Shown here one piece after another: positions 46,470 to 56,868 of a DNA stretch of 64,000 bases; within the stretch, counting starts at the first letter, position 1; the number at the start of each line of letters is the position of its first letter. The stretch covers positions 18,848,001-18,912,000 of the forward strand of contig OX442316.1 of the NCBI GenBank assembly GCA_949358305.1, in the 5' to 3' direction. A program made the position numbers and the translations under genes. The notes beneath the pieces were generated by a model that worked only from the letters and a program-made list of their open reading frames with translations, was not told the DNA's origin and made no database searches. This DNA is from Strigamia acuminata (taxonomy: Eukaryota; Arthropoda; Chilopoda; Geophilomorpha; Linotaeniidae).

Positions 46470-46533
46470 ATTTTGATTCAAGCGGGCTCGATGGACGAGT
46501 TTATTTATTTTCTCTCCCGAACAGGAACGAAAA

Positions 46534-48601
46534 TGTGCCGTTGGATCAAGGGCAACACGTGTAAAATATACTGCGAACAAGCCTTGTCGTCATGGGTAAA
46601 TAAATGTAAATAATAGTATAGAGTGAAATTGTTTCGAGCTGTTTCAGGGCGATCGAATGTGGAGTTTTTCCGTCGGTTTGTACTTGGTCATGCTCGACAA
46701 ATCCTCGCTACGCTTGACTGCCATTTACGGATTGACTTCGTGTTTTTGTCTCATCATTTTCGGAGCGCCCATCGGCAGATGGATCGATCGCACTAATCGA
46801 CTCCACGGTATAAAATTCATAAGAAAGAAATTCAATGTACGGTGCGTTTATTAATTTGTCTATTTTTGTATGCAGCCGCACGGACGGCTCTCGTGTTGCA
46901 AAACACATTCGTCGCCATTTGCGCGACGCTTTTGGTGCTGTCGTCGTACTACGAAGATGAGATCAATCGCATGATACCCGTGTATGAGGAGTTTATTCAC
47001 TGGGCTATCATTTGCGTCGCTGTTTTGGCCGATTTAGCCAGCGCCGCCACTCGAATCTCCATTGGAAAAGATTGGATCGTCGTCATTTCCAAGGATTCCA
47101 ATCATCTCGCTTGTATTGCAGATTGCAATCGATTTGGAATTGGAATTTGTGTGTCTGAACTCTGAATTTGTTTGTTGTTTTCAGATATGAATGCTATGGC
47201 ACGTCGAATCGATTTGACGAGTTTAATCTGCGCGCCCATCGTAACTGGTCAACTCATGACGTACACGTCCATGGTCGTTACTGCCATTTTTATAGCCTCT
47301 TGGAATGTCGTTTCTATGTTCGTCGAATTTATCTTACTCTCGAAATTGTATTACTCGACACCCGCACTGGCTACGAAGGGATCGTATAACAGTACGTACC
47401 GTCAAATTGCCGTGACAAAGTGCGAATGCAACTCGTTGTTTCAGAGAGAATTTCGTCGTTCGCCAAGAGTTTGTCCGATAACTCGATCGTGCAGGCCGAA
47501 CTTCGTGCCGAAAACGAAACCGGCAGCCTGTAATTTAAACAATTGCAATTTAATTTAAACATTCGAGGCTAAAACTGAATTGGATTGATTACATTTGCAT
47601 TTGCAGACTGGCGAGTTTTTGTAACGGCTGGAAACTGTACTTTAAACAAGACATTGTTTTTGCCGGGCTCGGATTAGCCAGCCTGTACATGACCGTCCTC
47701 GGATTCGATTCCATCACCCAAGGTTAGTTAATATTTACATTTAATATTTTACTTGTGCTTTTTATATATATAAACGTTAATATTTCAGGTTATGCAAATC
47801 AGCAAGGCGTTTCGGCCGCCGTTTTAGGCGGAATAAGCGCGGTGGGAGCGGTGGTGGGCATTTTGGGCACTATCGTGTACCCCCGTTTGCGGGACCGCAT
47901 CGGCATCGAACGGACTGGTCTTTACGGTTTCTTTATGGAAGTTGCGTGTCTCACTCTCTGCGTCGTTTCCGTTTGGATGCCCGGCAGTCCGTTCGACGCC
48001 ATGTTTTGGTGTTACGACAAAAAAGAAGCGAATGTGCTCACCACGACCACGTTGCCACCCAAGTTGGCAAATTCGTCGGACGTAAGTGCAGCATTCAAAT
48101 TTGACGAATCGTACACGTCGATTGCGCTGCTCATGACTGGCATCGTGACCGCCAGATTCGGTGAAATTTAAATTTGAAATTTTTCAATTTTTCATTTAAT
48201 TTTTTTAAAAAAAATTTTGCTTAGGGTTATGGATGGCTGATTTAACCGTTAACCAACTTCTGCAAGAAGAAGTGTCCGAACGGCATCGTGGTGCTGTGAA
48301 TGGGGTGCAGAATTCATTGAACATGGTGATGAGCATGTTGAAATTTATTTTAGTCGTGTCTTTTCCGTGCCATCAAACATTTGGTTATCTCATCATGGTA
48401 TCGTTCATCTTCATTTGTATCGGGTAAAATTTAATTTTTCGATTAATCAAGTAAATTTGTGCGTTCATTTTTTTCTTAATTGTTTTTAGGTGGTTTTTCT
48501 ACTGCATTTATTCGTACAAAACGAGAGGCCACATTACTCCATTTGATAAACATCGGTCTCCCACATTGGATAATGAAAAGCAATCGGATAATCAACGATA
48601 A
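46534..48601 (+). CDS. SLC40A1: Ferroportin-type iron exporter (SLC40A1)
   Basis: Nine exons, 46534-46596, 46648-46807, 46876-47112, 47185-47391, 47445-47529, 47607-47722, 47789-48160, 48225-48423 and 48490-48601, give 516 residues with all phases consistent. Ferroportin exports Fe(II) across the plasma membrane. Family segments: ALSSWGDRMW with the conserved Asp of TM1, IGRWIDR, GKDWIVVIS, MNAMARRIDLTS, SWNVVSMFVEFILL, LYMTVLGFDSITQGYA, SVWMPGSPFD, LWMADLTVNQLLQE and GAVNGVQNSLN. The human hepcidin-binding Cys326 (FDCITTGYAY) is Ser here, and Tyr333 is Asn. The central cytosolic loop is shorter than in humans. A CAG acceptor lies 9 nt before the ATG, so an upstream 5' exon is possible. Confidence 0.95.
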
Positions 48602-49134
48602 TCTCGAGCAACGAGGTTGGCATTGAATAAATGTATATTCTCTCTTTTTTAACATAAACGTATACGTTTTTATTATTATTATTATTATAATTATTAATTA
48701 TTATTAATTATTATTATTAATTATTAATTATTTTTTCCTTAAGTTTTATAGCTTTGGCAGTATTAAATTGTTAGCAAGTTCTTATTTAATATTTATGCAG
48801 TACAAATACTTGTTTTAGTCTCTTTGTTTTCTTGTTATATTTAAATTGTTTATTGGAAACATTGTCATGTGATTCCTACGAGGGCTTTCGAAATCGTTTT
48901 GTCACCAAGTTGGGGACCAGATTTTCTAATTTTAAATTCTATTTTTACTCGAAACGAAACAAATTGTGATAATTAATCATCAAATGTACCTTTTTTGATC
49001 ATTTTTCATACAATGAAATAAATTTTTTGACGAACACCAGCCTCAGTTTGTTGCATCACCTGCACGGGACGAGACATTACATTATTGTGTATTTTGATTT
49101 CGTTGTTTATGTTTTTTGGTTTGAAAATTGACAC
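48602..49134. other. Ferroportin 3' flank
   Basis: A/T-rich, with an imperfect TTATTAATTA repeat near 48675-48735 and AATAAA-type signals. No coding sequence was seen. Confidence 0.6.
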
Positions 49135-49793
49135 ATGAAATTCAAAATCATTTCATTACTACTTTTGCTCTTTTCAGTCGCGCAGTAAGTAATTAACTCG
49201 TTTGTATGAGTATGTATATATAGATATAAGTAGACTCTGATTGGATTGGATTGGATTGGATTGAATGCAGAGCGAACAGAGACAGAGACGAGCGCGATGC
49301 TGCGAATGAAGAAGCGCTGAAAGAGCGAATCCAAAAAGACGAACTGTATCATCATGCCCGAGCGCAAGGATTGCAAATCCTTGGTCCAGACCCTGAAAGC
49401 GACGAATCGGACGATCTTGAGCTTAAAGACGATCATTCCGAATCCGATCAAGGGCGAGTCGAGTTCAAAGAAAAACGCGACGCCAAATCCGAATTGAACG
49501 ACTACGAAGGTTATTTATTTACTTGTACTTATTTCATGAATATTTATCCTTTATCGTAACTTGGAGTTAATACTTGTTTGTAAGGTGGCGAAGAGTCGGC
49601 TAAAGACGGTTACAACAGACGTTTCCGAACAACAGAAGTAAGAGATGCCGACGAATACAAAGGGTTCAAATTTGGAACGTTGAAAAGAGCCTTCTACAAA
49701 TTGGTGACTCGGATGAACAATCTGGAAAGCAGAGTAGTGCGATTAGAAAAGATTTTCCGCAATCGGATCATCACGCCGTATTACAGAGTGTGA
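49135..49793 (+). CDS. Secreted charged protein, family unknown
   Basis: Three exons, 49135-49184, 49271-49509 and 49585-49793, give 165 residues. The signal peptide is textbook (MKFKIISLLLLLFSVAQA). The mature protein is strongly charged: an Arg/Asp/Glu-rich start, an acidic middle (PDPESDESDDLELKDD) and a basic, heptad-like C-terminus (LVTRMNNLESRVVRLEKIF) that could form a short coiled coil. Splice phases (2 then 1) connect the exons without a stop. No cysteines are seen, so it does not belong to the cysteine-peptide family to its right. I do not recognise a family. Confidence 0.72.
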
Positions 49794-49875
49794 TTGATTG
49801 GAGAAAATAAACGTTAACGAATTGCGTTTCAATTTAATTTAATTTAATTTAATTTAATTTAATCACTCGTTTCGC

Positions 49876-50126
49876 ATGCAGCCGGTAAGTGAGGAGGCCA
49901 ATGTCAAACAATTTCTCACTCACTCTTGTAACGTCGTATTGGACAATGTTGACCTTTACAATAGAAAATAGAATTGGAAATGTACAATGTTGGCCAAGAG
50001 GGCAGATCGCAGGCGGGGTTCCTGGAGAAGCGCCAGCACGGCGCCGTACCGACCACCACCATCACCATCATAGTCTCCGTCACCATCCTCTTGGCTCTTG
50101 GCTCTTGGGCAAGGACGAACGACTAA
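49876..50126 (+). CDS. Possible 56-residue single-pass microprotein
   Basis: A three-codon first exon (49876-49884, MQP) is followed by a perfect GTAAGT donor, an 80-nt intron ending TTTACAATAG, and a second exon at 49965-50126. The predicted product begins MQPKIELEMYNVGQEG, has a basic stretch (LEKRQHG) and then one hydrophobic segment (TITIIVSVTILLALGSWA) near the C-terminus, like a tail-anchored or single-pass protein. The support is one good donor, phase agreement and a credible membrane segment; no homologue is known to me. The overlapping frame with a His run from CAC/CAT repeats is probably a shadow. Confidence 0.4.
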
Positions 50127-50730
50127 ACCAAAAAGCTTTAAGCTTTAAGATTACGAGGCGTCAGGTGCAGCCTCTACCGAGAACCAGGATCGAGTGGCTT
50201 ACCTTGGTCTAGCTGCTGTAATTATCGCGTGGCGATATCCGTTAAATTTAAATTTAAATTTAAATCCTTTCGCAAAACAATCACGATTTGCATTTTTTCA
50301 TTCTCTCATTCTCTCAAATTTCGGGCCATGATTTTACATGATATTAGAATAATTCGCACTTGTTACATATTATTCATTGACACACATATTTTACCTAGTA
50401 ACCTCTTAATCTGCTGGGATTAGAAAGAAAGAAAGAGAGAGACGCAGACAATGCACAATTCACGAAGAATGCAAATCCGTTTCTCATATTTTTACCAAGT
50501 TTTATTATTAGTATTATTATCATTATTCTTCTTTTTGTTCTTTCTTTCTGAATTTTTTGTTCGGACATTTGACCAGTACACGTTAAACCAGGTTGGGGGA
50601 GGCAAAGCAGAATGATGGCCCGGGGCCATTTACGTTGGTAGTTTTGAGGCCAGGATCTGGCTTCTTATTGGCAAGACCTAGTTTGTAGGAAGAGTTGGAA
50701 GGTCAATCGTAGTGGCATAGTTTTTCCAAG
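50127..50730. other. Spacer, no gene seen
   Basis: A/T-rich spacer. No exon was recognised. Confidence 0.5.
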
Positions 50731-50765
50731 TATAAATCAAAATAAATTCACTAGTGCCCCTCAGT
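50731..50765 (+). promoter_or_regulatory. TATA box plus TCAGT initiator for the first peptide gene
   Basis: TATAAAT at 50731 is followed about 30 bp downstream by TCAGT at 50761, the arthropod initiator consensus. A short presumed non-coding exon runs to a GTAAGT donor at 50802 and would splice to the acceptor at 51221-51228, just before the ATG at 51244. Confidence 0.55.
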
Positions 50766-51243
50766 ATCCCAATTGTCGCTCATCCTCTTCCATCGAAATA
50801 TGTAAGTTCTTTTCTTTCCATCACTCATTTATCCAAATTGATGTTTACAATGTTCGTTTTACGAGCTCGTTTTAACGAGCCCTGCGTTTTTTACAACGTG
50901 TAAAGGTCGCTAACACCCGTTTCCGTTTAGTAATGTAATAAGTTAATCATTATTACCGGTAAGTGTTATTACACTGGCTTTCATCAACAACAAATATTTG
51001 CACGAAGTTGGTAAAAATTTCAAAATTCCAAAAAGTTAAAGGTGTGGATAATTAAAAGCAGTCAAAAAAAGTTGGTTTCTCTGACCTATTTCGTGAAGTA
51101 CCGTAAGGAAATTTTAGCCTTTTGCACGAGTCGTGGATAAAAAGGAAAAAGGAAAAAAGAAATTGAGCCGTTACATGCGATCGAGCGAGACTGGTTTCAT
51201 GTTTGATGTTTGAAATTTGTTTTTGCAGTTGAAGATCAAAAGA

Positions 51244-51525
51244 ATGCCTCACACAACATTGCTGGTCGTGGCAATGTCCTTGCTGGTCGTGCTGGTCGTG
51301 TCGCTACCGGATAGTGCGAATGCGGCCGGACTTGTGCGTATTCCTCGTGAGGAGTTCCGTGACTACTTCCCATGTAAACGGTGCTTCAACATCAGACGGA
51401 ATAAAGTCACTTGCACCGCGCCCCGATGTCCCGAGAATTACGCGTGTGATGATTACAGTTTCCGTTGTTACCGCATTGCCAATTTGACCAACGTGAGAAC
51501 GGACGACGACGATAATGACAATTAG
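51244..51525 (+). CDS. Secreted cysteine-rich peptide 1
   Basis: 93 residues. A long hydrophobic signal sequence (LLVVAMSLLVVLVVSLPDS) is followed by a mature part with six cysteines in the pattern CxxCx9CxxxxxCxxxxxCx7C, ending in an Asp-rich tail (TDDDDNDN). The start is the ATG at 51244; a TTTTGCAG acceptor lies 15 bases upstream, implying a 5' UTR intron. It is the most divergent member of the peptide run: it has more cysteines and an acidic tail, but keeps the ACDDYSFRCYR version of the C-terminal motif. Confidence 0.75.
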   Translation: MPHTTLLVVAMSLLVVLVVSLPDSANAAGLVRIPREEFRDYFPCKRCFNIRRNKVTCTAPRCPENYACDDYSFRCYRIANLTNVRTDDDDNDN

Positions 51526-52289
51526 ATTAGCATATGCATACCACACTCTATTGGAATCAATCCATTCTAGTGTTCCAAAAGTAACAATTTTTGTGATTAT
51601 TTCCACGTTGCTCTCTCATTCTTTTTTCAACTTTTAAATCTTTTTTTCTTTTGTTTTGGTACTTGTAAATACGGTATAAAATAACTTTTAGTTTTAATTT
51701 TATACTACGTTATTTTGTTTCTTAATTAATAAAATATAAAAATGAAATTGTGATTTTTTGATTATTTTGATTAATAAAAGTTGTGACATTGCGTTTCGTT
51801 TTAATCACGGTGGAAGAGTAAAGAATGAAGAGTGAAGATGAGGAGTTGTTGTTTGGAGTGAAAGCTTAAAATAGACGAAGGAAAAAAGGAAAATGTGTGA
51901 GAATTTAAGATCATCTGTAGGCGAAGCGCGGAGTGAATCGAGATGAATGACCTTTAAGGGGATTTTGAGGTTAAAGCTCGTTAACCAACGTACGCTTTCA
52001 CCAATTCATTGCAAATTCCTCCAATTTTTAAAAAAAAATTCAGTGAGGGCACACCTCAATTCCATTTAATATATTTATATATTTATATTTATTCGGTATA
52101 TTTCGCAATAAAAAGTGACATGTGCGAAGTGCAATAAAGATGCTCACATTATTCCCATAAAAGCACTAAACTGGACAGCTGATGCAAGTCAAGGTAATTT
52201 TGCTCACTCAATTCGCCCAAGTGTTTCTCAAGTTTAAAAAATAATAAATAAATCAATAAATTTGTTCCATCGGCAGGAATTCTGCTGAT
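51526..52289. other. Spacer with 5' region of peptide gene 2
   Basis: No coding sequence was seen. Near the right end, a CAAG/GTAATT donor at about 52192 pairs with the CGGCAG acceptor at about 52275 to form a likely 5' UTR intron. Confidence 0.5.
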
Positions 52290-52484
52290 ATGATTACAAC
52301 ATCTAGCAGCCTGCTAGTGTTAATAATCGTATTTAGCGCCATCTGTGATCTAACGTTTCAAATGGTGGAACATATCGAGTACGTTTATTCCACGCGATCT
52401 ATTTTGGACGCGATTCTTTGGAGGTGTCCGAAAGGAAAAGTTTACGACGAAGAAAGCAAAAAATGCAGGCCTAAAATTCCTTGA
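52290..52484 (+). CDS. Secreted YD..CR-motif peptide 2
   Basis: 64 residues: a hydrophobic signal sequence (SLLVLIIVFSAICDL), a short linker and a C-terminal two-cysteine motif (RCPKGKVYDEESKKCRPK). The acceptor CGGCAG ends 13 bases before the ATG. The single predicted disulfide would close a 13-residue loop. An AATAAA follows the stop within a few bases. Function unknown; such small basic secreted peptides may be immune effectors or signalling peptides. Confidence 0.72.
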   Translation: MITTSSSLLVLIIVFSAICDLTFQMVEHIEYVYSTRSILDAILWRCPKGKVYDEESKKCRPKIP

Positions 52485-52839
52485 GAAATGAATAAACAAA
52501 TAATTCAATTTTACACGTTTGTCCCACATTTTTTCCTCTTCATTTTTCTATGCCAAGTGCAATCATAGGTTTTCAGTTTTCAGCGGAAAGAAAAAATAGA
52601 ATTCGCACATGTTAGTGACACGCTGACACGTCATAACACGCCATTGGAAATAATAGCGCACATGTGCAATAATTTTTCAAGAATACAAAGTAATTTATAT
52701 AAGGACAATTTATATATCCGCAATTTGATATTCGACCCAAAACAGCTCCACTAAATCAAACGCAGTTTAAAAGGTATAAATCAGTCGCTTTTTTTCACGA
52801 TCAGATCAATTCTAGTTTAATTCAATCTTATAGTTCCAT

Positions 52840-53028
52840 ATGGCAGTCTCAAACTCGATAGGTAGAAACTTGACCATTTTGCTGTTTGTTCTTCTCGTCG
52901 TAATGAATCTTGCATTTATCCATGCAAGAAATGCAGATTTTCCATCCAAGAGAAGTATTGTCAAGGATAACTGTCCAATTGGGTTTGCTTACGACGCGCA
53001 AGAACAACGTTGCAGACCGATTCAATAA
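52840..53028 (+). CDS. Secreted YD..CR-motif peptide 3
   Basis: 62 residues with a signal sequence (LTILLFVLLVVMNLAFIHA), a basic middle (SKRSIVK) and the terminal motif NCPIGFAYDAQEQRCRPI. A probable non-coding exon ends at AAAAG/GTATAA (52773) and splices to the CTTATAG acceptor six bases before the ATG. It is closely related in layout to peptides 2 and 4. Confidence 0.75.
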   Translation: MAVSNSIGRNLTILLFVLLVVMNLAFIHARNADFPSKRSIVKDNCPIGFAYDAQEQRCRPIQ

Positions 53029-53319
53029 AACGAGAAGAAAAATACATTTCGAATAGCGCATTTCTTGTACGTGTGCAAATGGAAATAAAATAAGAAATTA
53101 TTAAAGGTGTGTTTTTTTGTTTTTTTATTTTTGGAAAATCTCATGGGTTGGGTTTAAAGCGAATTTCTTGACGGAAATAAAGAAAATAATAAAAATCGAG
53201 TTCCTTTTGTCGCCACATCTCGAAGTGTTTCAAAGAAGCGGTGCGTAAAGTGAACTCAAGCCTAATAATTGATAATTTTCCTACTTTTTCGTTTTCTTTT
53301 TAGCTTTCAATCCTCGATC

Positions 53320-53538
53320 ATGAGACGTGCGATTGTTGCTCTGTTGGTCATTCTCGTGTTAAGCGGTGAAGTGAGCGCTGGCACAAATTTCCGGCGACTT
53401 TGGATGCCTAAAATGACCATTAATCGACCGACTCCCAGGTATGGAGGTCGCCGCCCGTACCCCCTGTATTCCAAGGAATGTTCCCCGGGATTCGCCTACG
53501 ATGCGATTGCGGACAAATGCAGAAGAGTGACAGTTTGA
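53320..53538 (+). CDS. Secreted YD..CR-motif peptide 4
   Basis: 72 residues. The signal sequence (IVALLVILVLSGEVSA) precedes a basic, Pro/Arg-rich region (TINRPTPRYGGRRPYPLY) and the terminal motif ECSPGFAYDAIADKCRRV. The frame is open further upstream but has no ATG. A TTTTTAG acceptor lies 16 bases before the chosen ATG, as in its neighbours. Confidence 0.75.
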   Translation: MRRAIVALLVILVLSGEVSAGTNFRRLWMPKMTINRPTPRYGGRRPYPLYSKECSPGFAYDAIADKCRRVTV

Positions 53539-54129
53539 TTGTACAAACCGATTTTCTTGTAATCATTTTTAAGCAATAAACGGAATAATATTTCGCTTTT
53601 TTTGTATGACGAATTTTTCATTATTTTCAAGCGAGGCATTACGGCGAGTTACCAGTTCAGACACCTAAGGTTGTCCACCATGGTGGATCGATTAATGAGC
53701 GTAATTTTTTTTTGTAATTTTCACAAAGTTTGCAGATTTATTTTTAATTTTTTTTTAAAAATACATATTTTTTTTTTCATACTGAAGGTATTAAAATGTC
53801 AGATGTCACTTTATATTTTCCTGCTTCCTTTAAAATCGGATTCGCTTGTAAAGAGTGTGACGATGACGTACCGGCGCAAGTAATTAACATACTTGGCCAA
53901 AACTAGTCAAACTTCCTATGTTGAGATACAGTAAGTTTAACGGGAGAAAATAGTGAACTGTGTAACTGAGATAAAGTAAAATGGAGGCGCTTGTTTTATC
54001 AAAACATGAACATTTATTGGTTGGGTATATAATTATAATTATTATAATAACCAATTTGCATAAATAAATAAATATATATATATATATATAGACATTGCAG
54101 TGACTGGCCATTGATTTAAGCTTATAATT
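53539..54129. other. Spacer with (TA)n tract
   Basis: No gene was seen. A TA/TATATA tract lies at about 54071-54090, just before the frameshifted peptide copy. Confidence 0.5.
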
Positions 54130-54317
54130 ATGCAATCGACGCCAATAAGAATCGTATGGGTTGCAATGAGGCTACTACTCATTTCGTCCCTCGTTCTGCA
54201 GGAGTACAAGGCCAGCGTTATCTATATAGAAGTGTATTTGCAAAACTCCGTTGCCCTGCATACAAATCTTATGACCGGTGTGCTAAAAAATGCAGACTGG
54301 TTATCCCCGGACGATAA
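54130..54317 (+). pseudogene. Frameshifted copy of the RYYDRC peptide subfamily
   Basis: The signal-peptide half is nearly identical to the genes at 56238 and 56869 (MQSTPIRIVW..., LLISSLV). After the signal region a deletion and frame change puts the cysteine half in another frame, where the conserved part (LRCPAYKSYDRCAKKCRLVI) ends at a TAA at 54315-54317 matching its siblings. The upstream 5' sequence (TGCAGTGACTGGCCATTGATTT) is also shared with them. It looks like a recently inactivated third paralogue. Read without correction it would yield an unrelated C-terminus. Confidence 0.75.
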
Positions 54318-54586
54318 TTTAAAAAAATGTGTAGAAAATGTCTAGAGTAGGCTACATTTGGAAGTCATTTATTTATTCATGTTGTTTCATCAGCAGAAAT
54401 CGATAGACACCTTTTTCCTAGGTCGTATCAAATTTAATGCTCCGCGAATAGCGAAGTGGGTTGGTTGTTGAGTGCGCAGGCATTAATCGAGCTGATCGTT
54501 TGCTGGAGGTAGATTGGAATAAAAATGCTTTTGGCTTTGGAAAATTGCTTCTTGAAAATTTGAATCGTGCTTCACTTTTTTAATTA

Positions 54587-55481
54587 GTAGGTGCATTCCA
54601 AAACTCCCGTTTCAGCCGTTTCAGCCGTGTCGTGTTAGCGGTTATGACGTCACATCCGGAAAAATTCCGTGTCTGTGGCGCTAACACGGCTGAAACGAGA
54701 ACGTGAATTAAAACACGTGTTAGGAGACACGATTTGGGTGTTAGGGCTGCCATCGTTTGATTTTCATCCTTGTTTGTACTGCTACAGATAAGAAAAATTT
54801 TTATAAACATGTTTTTGGAAATATATATTTATTTATTTGTTACAAAATATTCGAAGTTTTAAAAAACTTAATTTATTTTTGTCAACACGTGTTATTGTTA
54901 AAAAAAATTGATGGCGCTTGGATTTTGGCGCGATTGTTGAAAACCTAGCTATTTTCCGTCCACATGTAAAAAATATAAAAATAATCAAAAAATGAATTCA
55001 ACGTGACATTGGCATACGTTTGAAAAACGTGACATTCGCAATCGTTGGTCAAACATGACATCGGCGAATGTGGTAAACAAATTCGGCATGTGCTTTTTTT
55101 CATTAAATTATATTTGTATTGTCACCCATTCATAAGTGTCTAAAATTTCCTCATCTTCGGCGTCATTTTCTGAAGCTTCTAACATAATAAGTGTAGTTTT
55201 AGCTAAGCAATCAACTACTTTAATCTTTCGAATAGTAGAAATTTGGTTGGTGACAGCCATGGTTGAACACTTGTCTGGCAAAAGTGTGACCGGTCCACTG
55301 ACCGGTCACACTTTTGACAGACTAGTGTCCAACCGGTCAGCATTTCAAAAAACAAAATTTCTAAAACGAGGACAAAAAAAAATTTCGTTTTGACGTTCCT
55401 AAACAGGCCTGAAACGACCATAAAACGACACGGAACAAAAACGCCTAAAACGCCTAACACTGAGTTTTGGAATGCACCTAC
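54587..55481. mobile_element. Non-autonomous TIR element (MITE), TA target site
   Basis: Perfect 20-bp terminal inverted repeats (GTAGGTGCATTCCAAAACTC at 54587-54606 and its complement at 55462-55481) are flanked by TA on both sides, suggesting a TA target duplication as in Tc1/mariner-type or related elements. A subterminal inverted repeat (CGTTTCAGCCGTGT...) lies inside the left end. No transposase frame is present in the 895 bp. It is inserted between the frameshifted peptide copy and its intact siblings. Confidence 0.85.
55273..55322. repeat. 23-bp-arm hairpin inside the MITE
   Basis: Two 23-base arms (55273-55295 and 55300-55322) are complementary with one mismatch and separated by four bases (CACT). 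The core GTGTGACCGGTC pairs perfectly. It is an unusually strong stem for this A/T-rich setting. Confidence 0.85.
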
Positions 55482-55483
55482 TA

Positions 55484-56237
55484 TTGTTATTTCTGGTAAA
55501 GAAAGCAATAGGTCTAAGCCCAAATTTAGCCCAAACATCAAATTTTGTTTGATTTGCGTTCTGTGGAACGCTTTTCATACCGAGAACTGGGAAAACCTAA
55601 GAAAACCCAGTTGGAGATGTTCTTGCCGTAGGAACAGTAGATATCTCGATCAATCCTGGCGCTCTCCTTGGACCCCAATCTTACTTTCTTGCCTACTCAT
55701 ATTGCGAGCTTATCTTGCTATCTAAACCGATCTGCCTTCATGGTCAAGCGCCTCAGGAAGGTCCTTTTAGTCCTATCTAACGCTCAACTCTGCTGTATTA
55801 AATTCACATAAAAATTAATTATTTTTCGAGATTCTGTATTTGCATTTTGCACAAATATTCTACATTCCCACTGCCAACCTTGAGTGATAACTTAAAACCG
55901 TAAGTTCTCAAATCTCGTCGGGAAATTTGTCACGAAATTGCCCGGGCCAGCATCCCTAATGAAAATTGCGTAATGCAACAATCATTACGTGGATTTGTCA
56001 GAACGATTAATAAATGTGTGCCTTATTATTTCCGTTCCCACAAATGTGAAGACGGCAAATTGTGCAATTGCTACGAATTTGACTGAAAACGTTCTATTCA
56101 ATCGAGCGCTATTTTATAGCACGAATTGCACGAATAATAATAAGGTACATGTAAACTAAACTAACACAACTTATTTATGCTAACTGCTTAATTAAGTACA
56201 CTTAGGCATTACAGTGACAGGCCATTGATTTACAGTT
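55484..56237. other. Spacer, no gene seen
   Basis: No coding sequence was recognised. The right end has the acceptor-like CATTACAG 23 bases before the ATG at 56238. Confidence 0.5.
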
Positions 56238-56453
56238 ATGCAATCGACACCAATAAGAGTCGTTTGGTTTGCAGTTACGGTACTACTCATTTCGTCCCTC
56301 GTTACGCAAGATGGCCACGGCCCAGCTGTAAAAGGCTGGGGTTGTGTATATAGAACTGTAATATCATTTGCAAGACTCCAATGCCGTCCACCCAGATACT
56401 ACGACCGGTGTACTGCCAGATGCAGATGGATTATCTATAGACGACGAAACTAA
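56238..56453 (+). CDS. Secreted cationic four-Cys peptide 5
   Basis: 71 residues. The signal half (IRVVWFAVTVLLISSLVTQ) is followed by a short linker (DGHGPAVKGWG) and an Arg-rich four-cysteine domain, with spacing Cx13Cx8Cx3C and the core RPPRYYDRCTARCRW, ending in RRRN. Strong positive charge and two predicted disulfides suit an antimicrobial-type peptide, but that is inference. The acceptor is 23 bases before the ATG. It is a sister of 56869 and of the broken copy at 54130. Confidence 0.78.
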   Translation: MQSTPIRVVWFAVTVLLISSLVTQDGHGPAVKGWGCVYRTVISFARLQCRPPRYYDRCTARCRWIIYRRRN

Positions 56454-56868
56454 ATAAATAAATAAATCTAAATAAAATTTGTAGAATCAAGAAAGCCAGG
56501 GTAGCGATTCAAGCATTTAGAAAATATCCTGCTATTATTATTATTATTATTATTGAATTTAGAAATAAATGTGCGTCTTCTTATTTCCGTTTCCATTAAA
56601 TGTGAAAACATAAGATAACGAACTGTTTTGATAACCGACAAATTGTGCAAGTTCCTCCGAACTTTATTTTTCACTTTATTTTTGTTTCTATTCAATTTTC
56701 TTCGATACATTTGAAGACGAACCACGAAGAAGTGTCAGCCAACATAAATTTCAGTAAAACACCCACACATTGAAAACGGTAAATTATGCAAATTAACATG
56801 TTTATGTTAACTGCTTAATTAATTAATGATACCATTTCGTTACAGAGATTTGCCATTGGCTTGTCAAC

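Noticed and set aside
49889-50212. 107-codon frame with a His run
   Set aside because: The His run arises from CAC/CAT repeats; the frame starts without a credible ATG context and overlaps the better-supported two-exon microprotein in another frame.
54580-55541. Frames within the MITE
   Set aside because: Short, on both strands, without any transposase motif.
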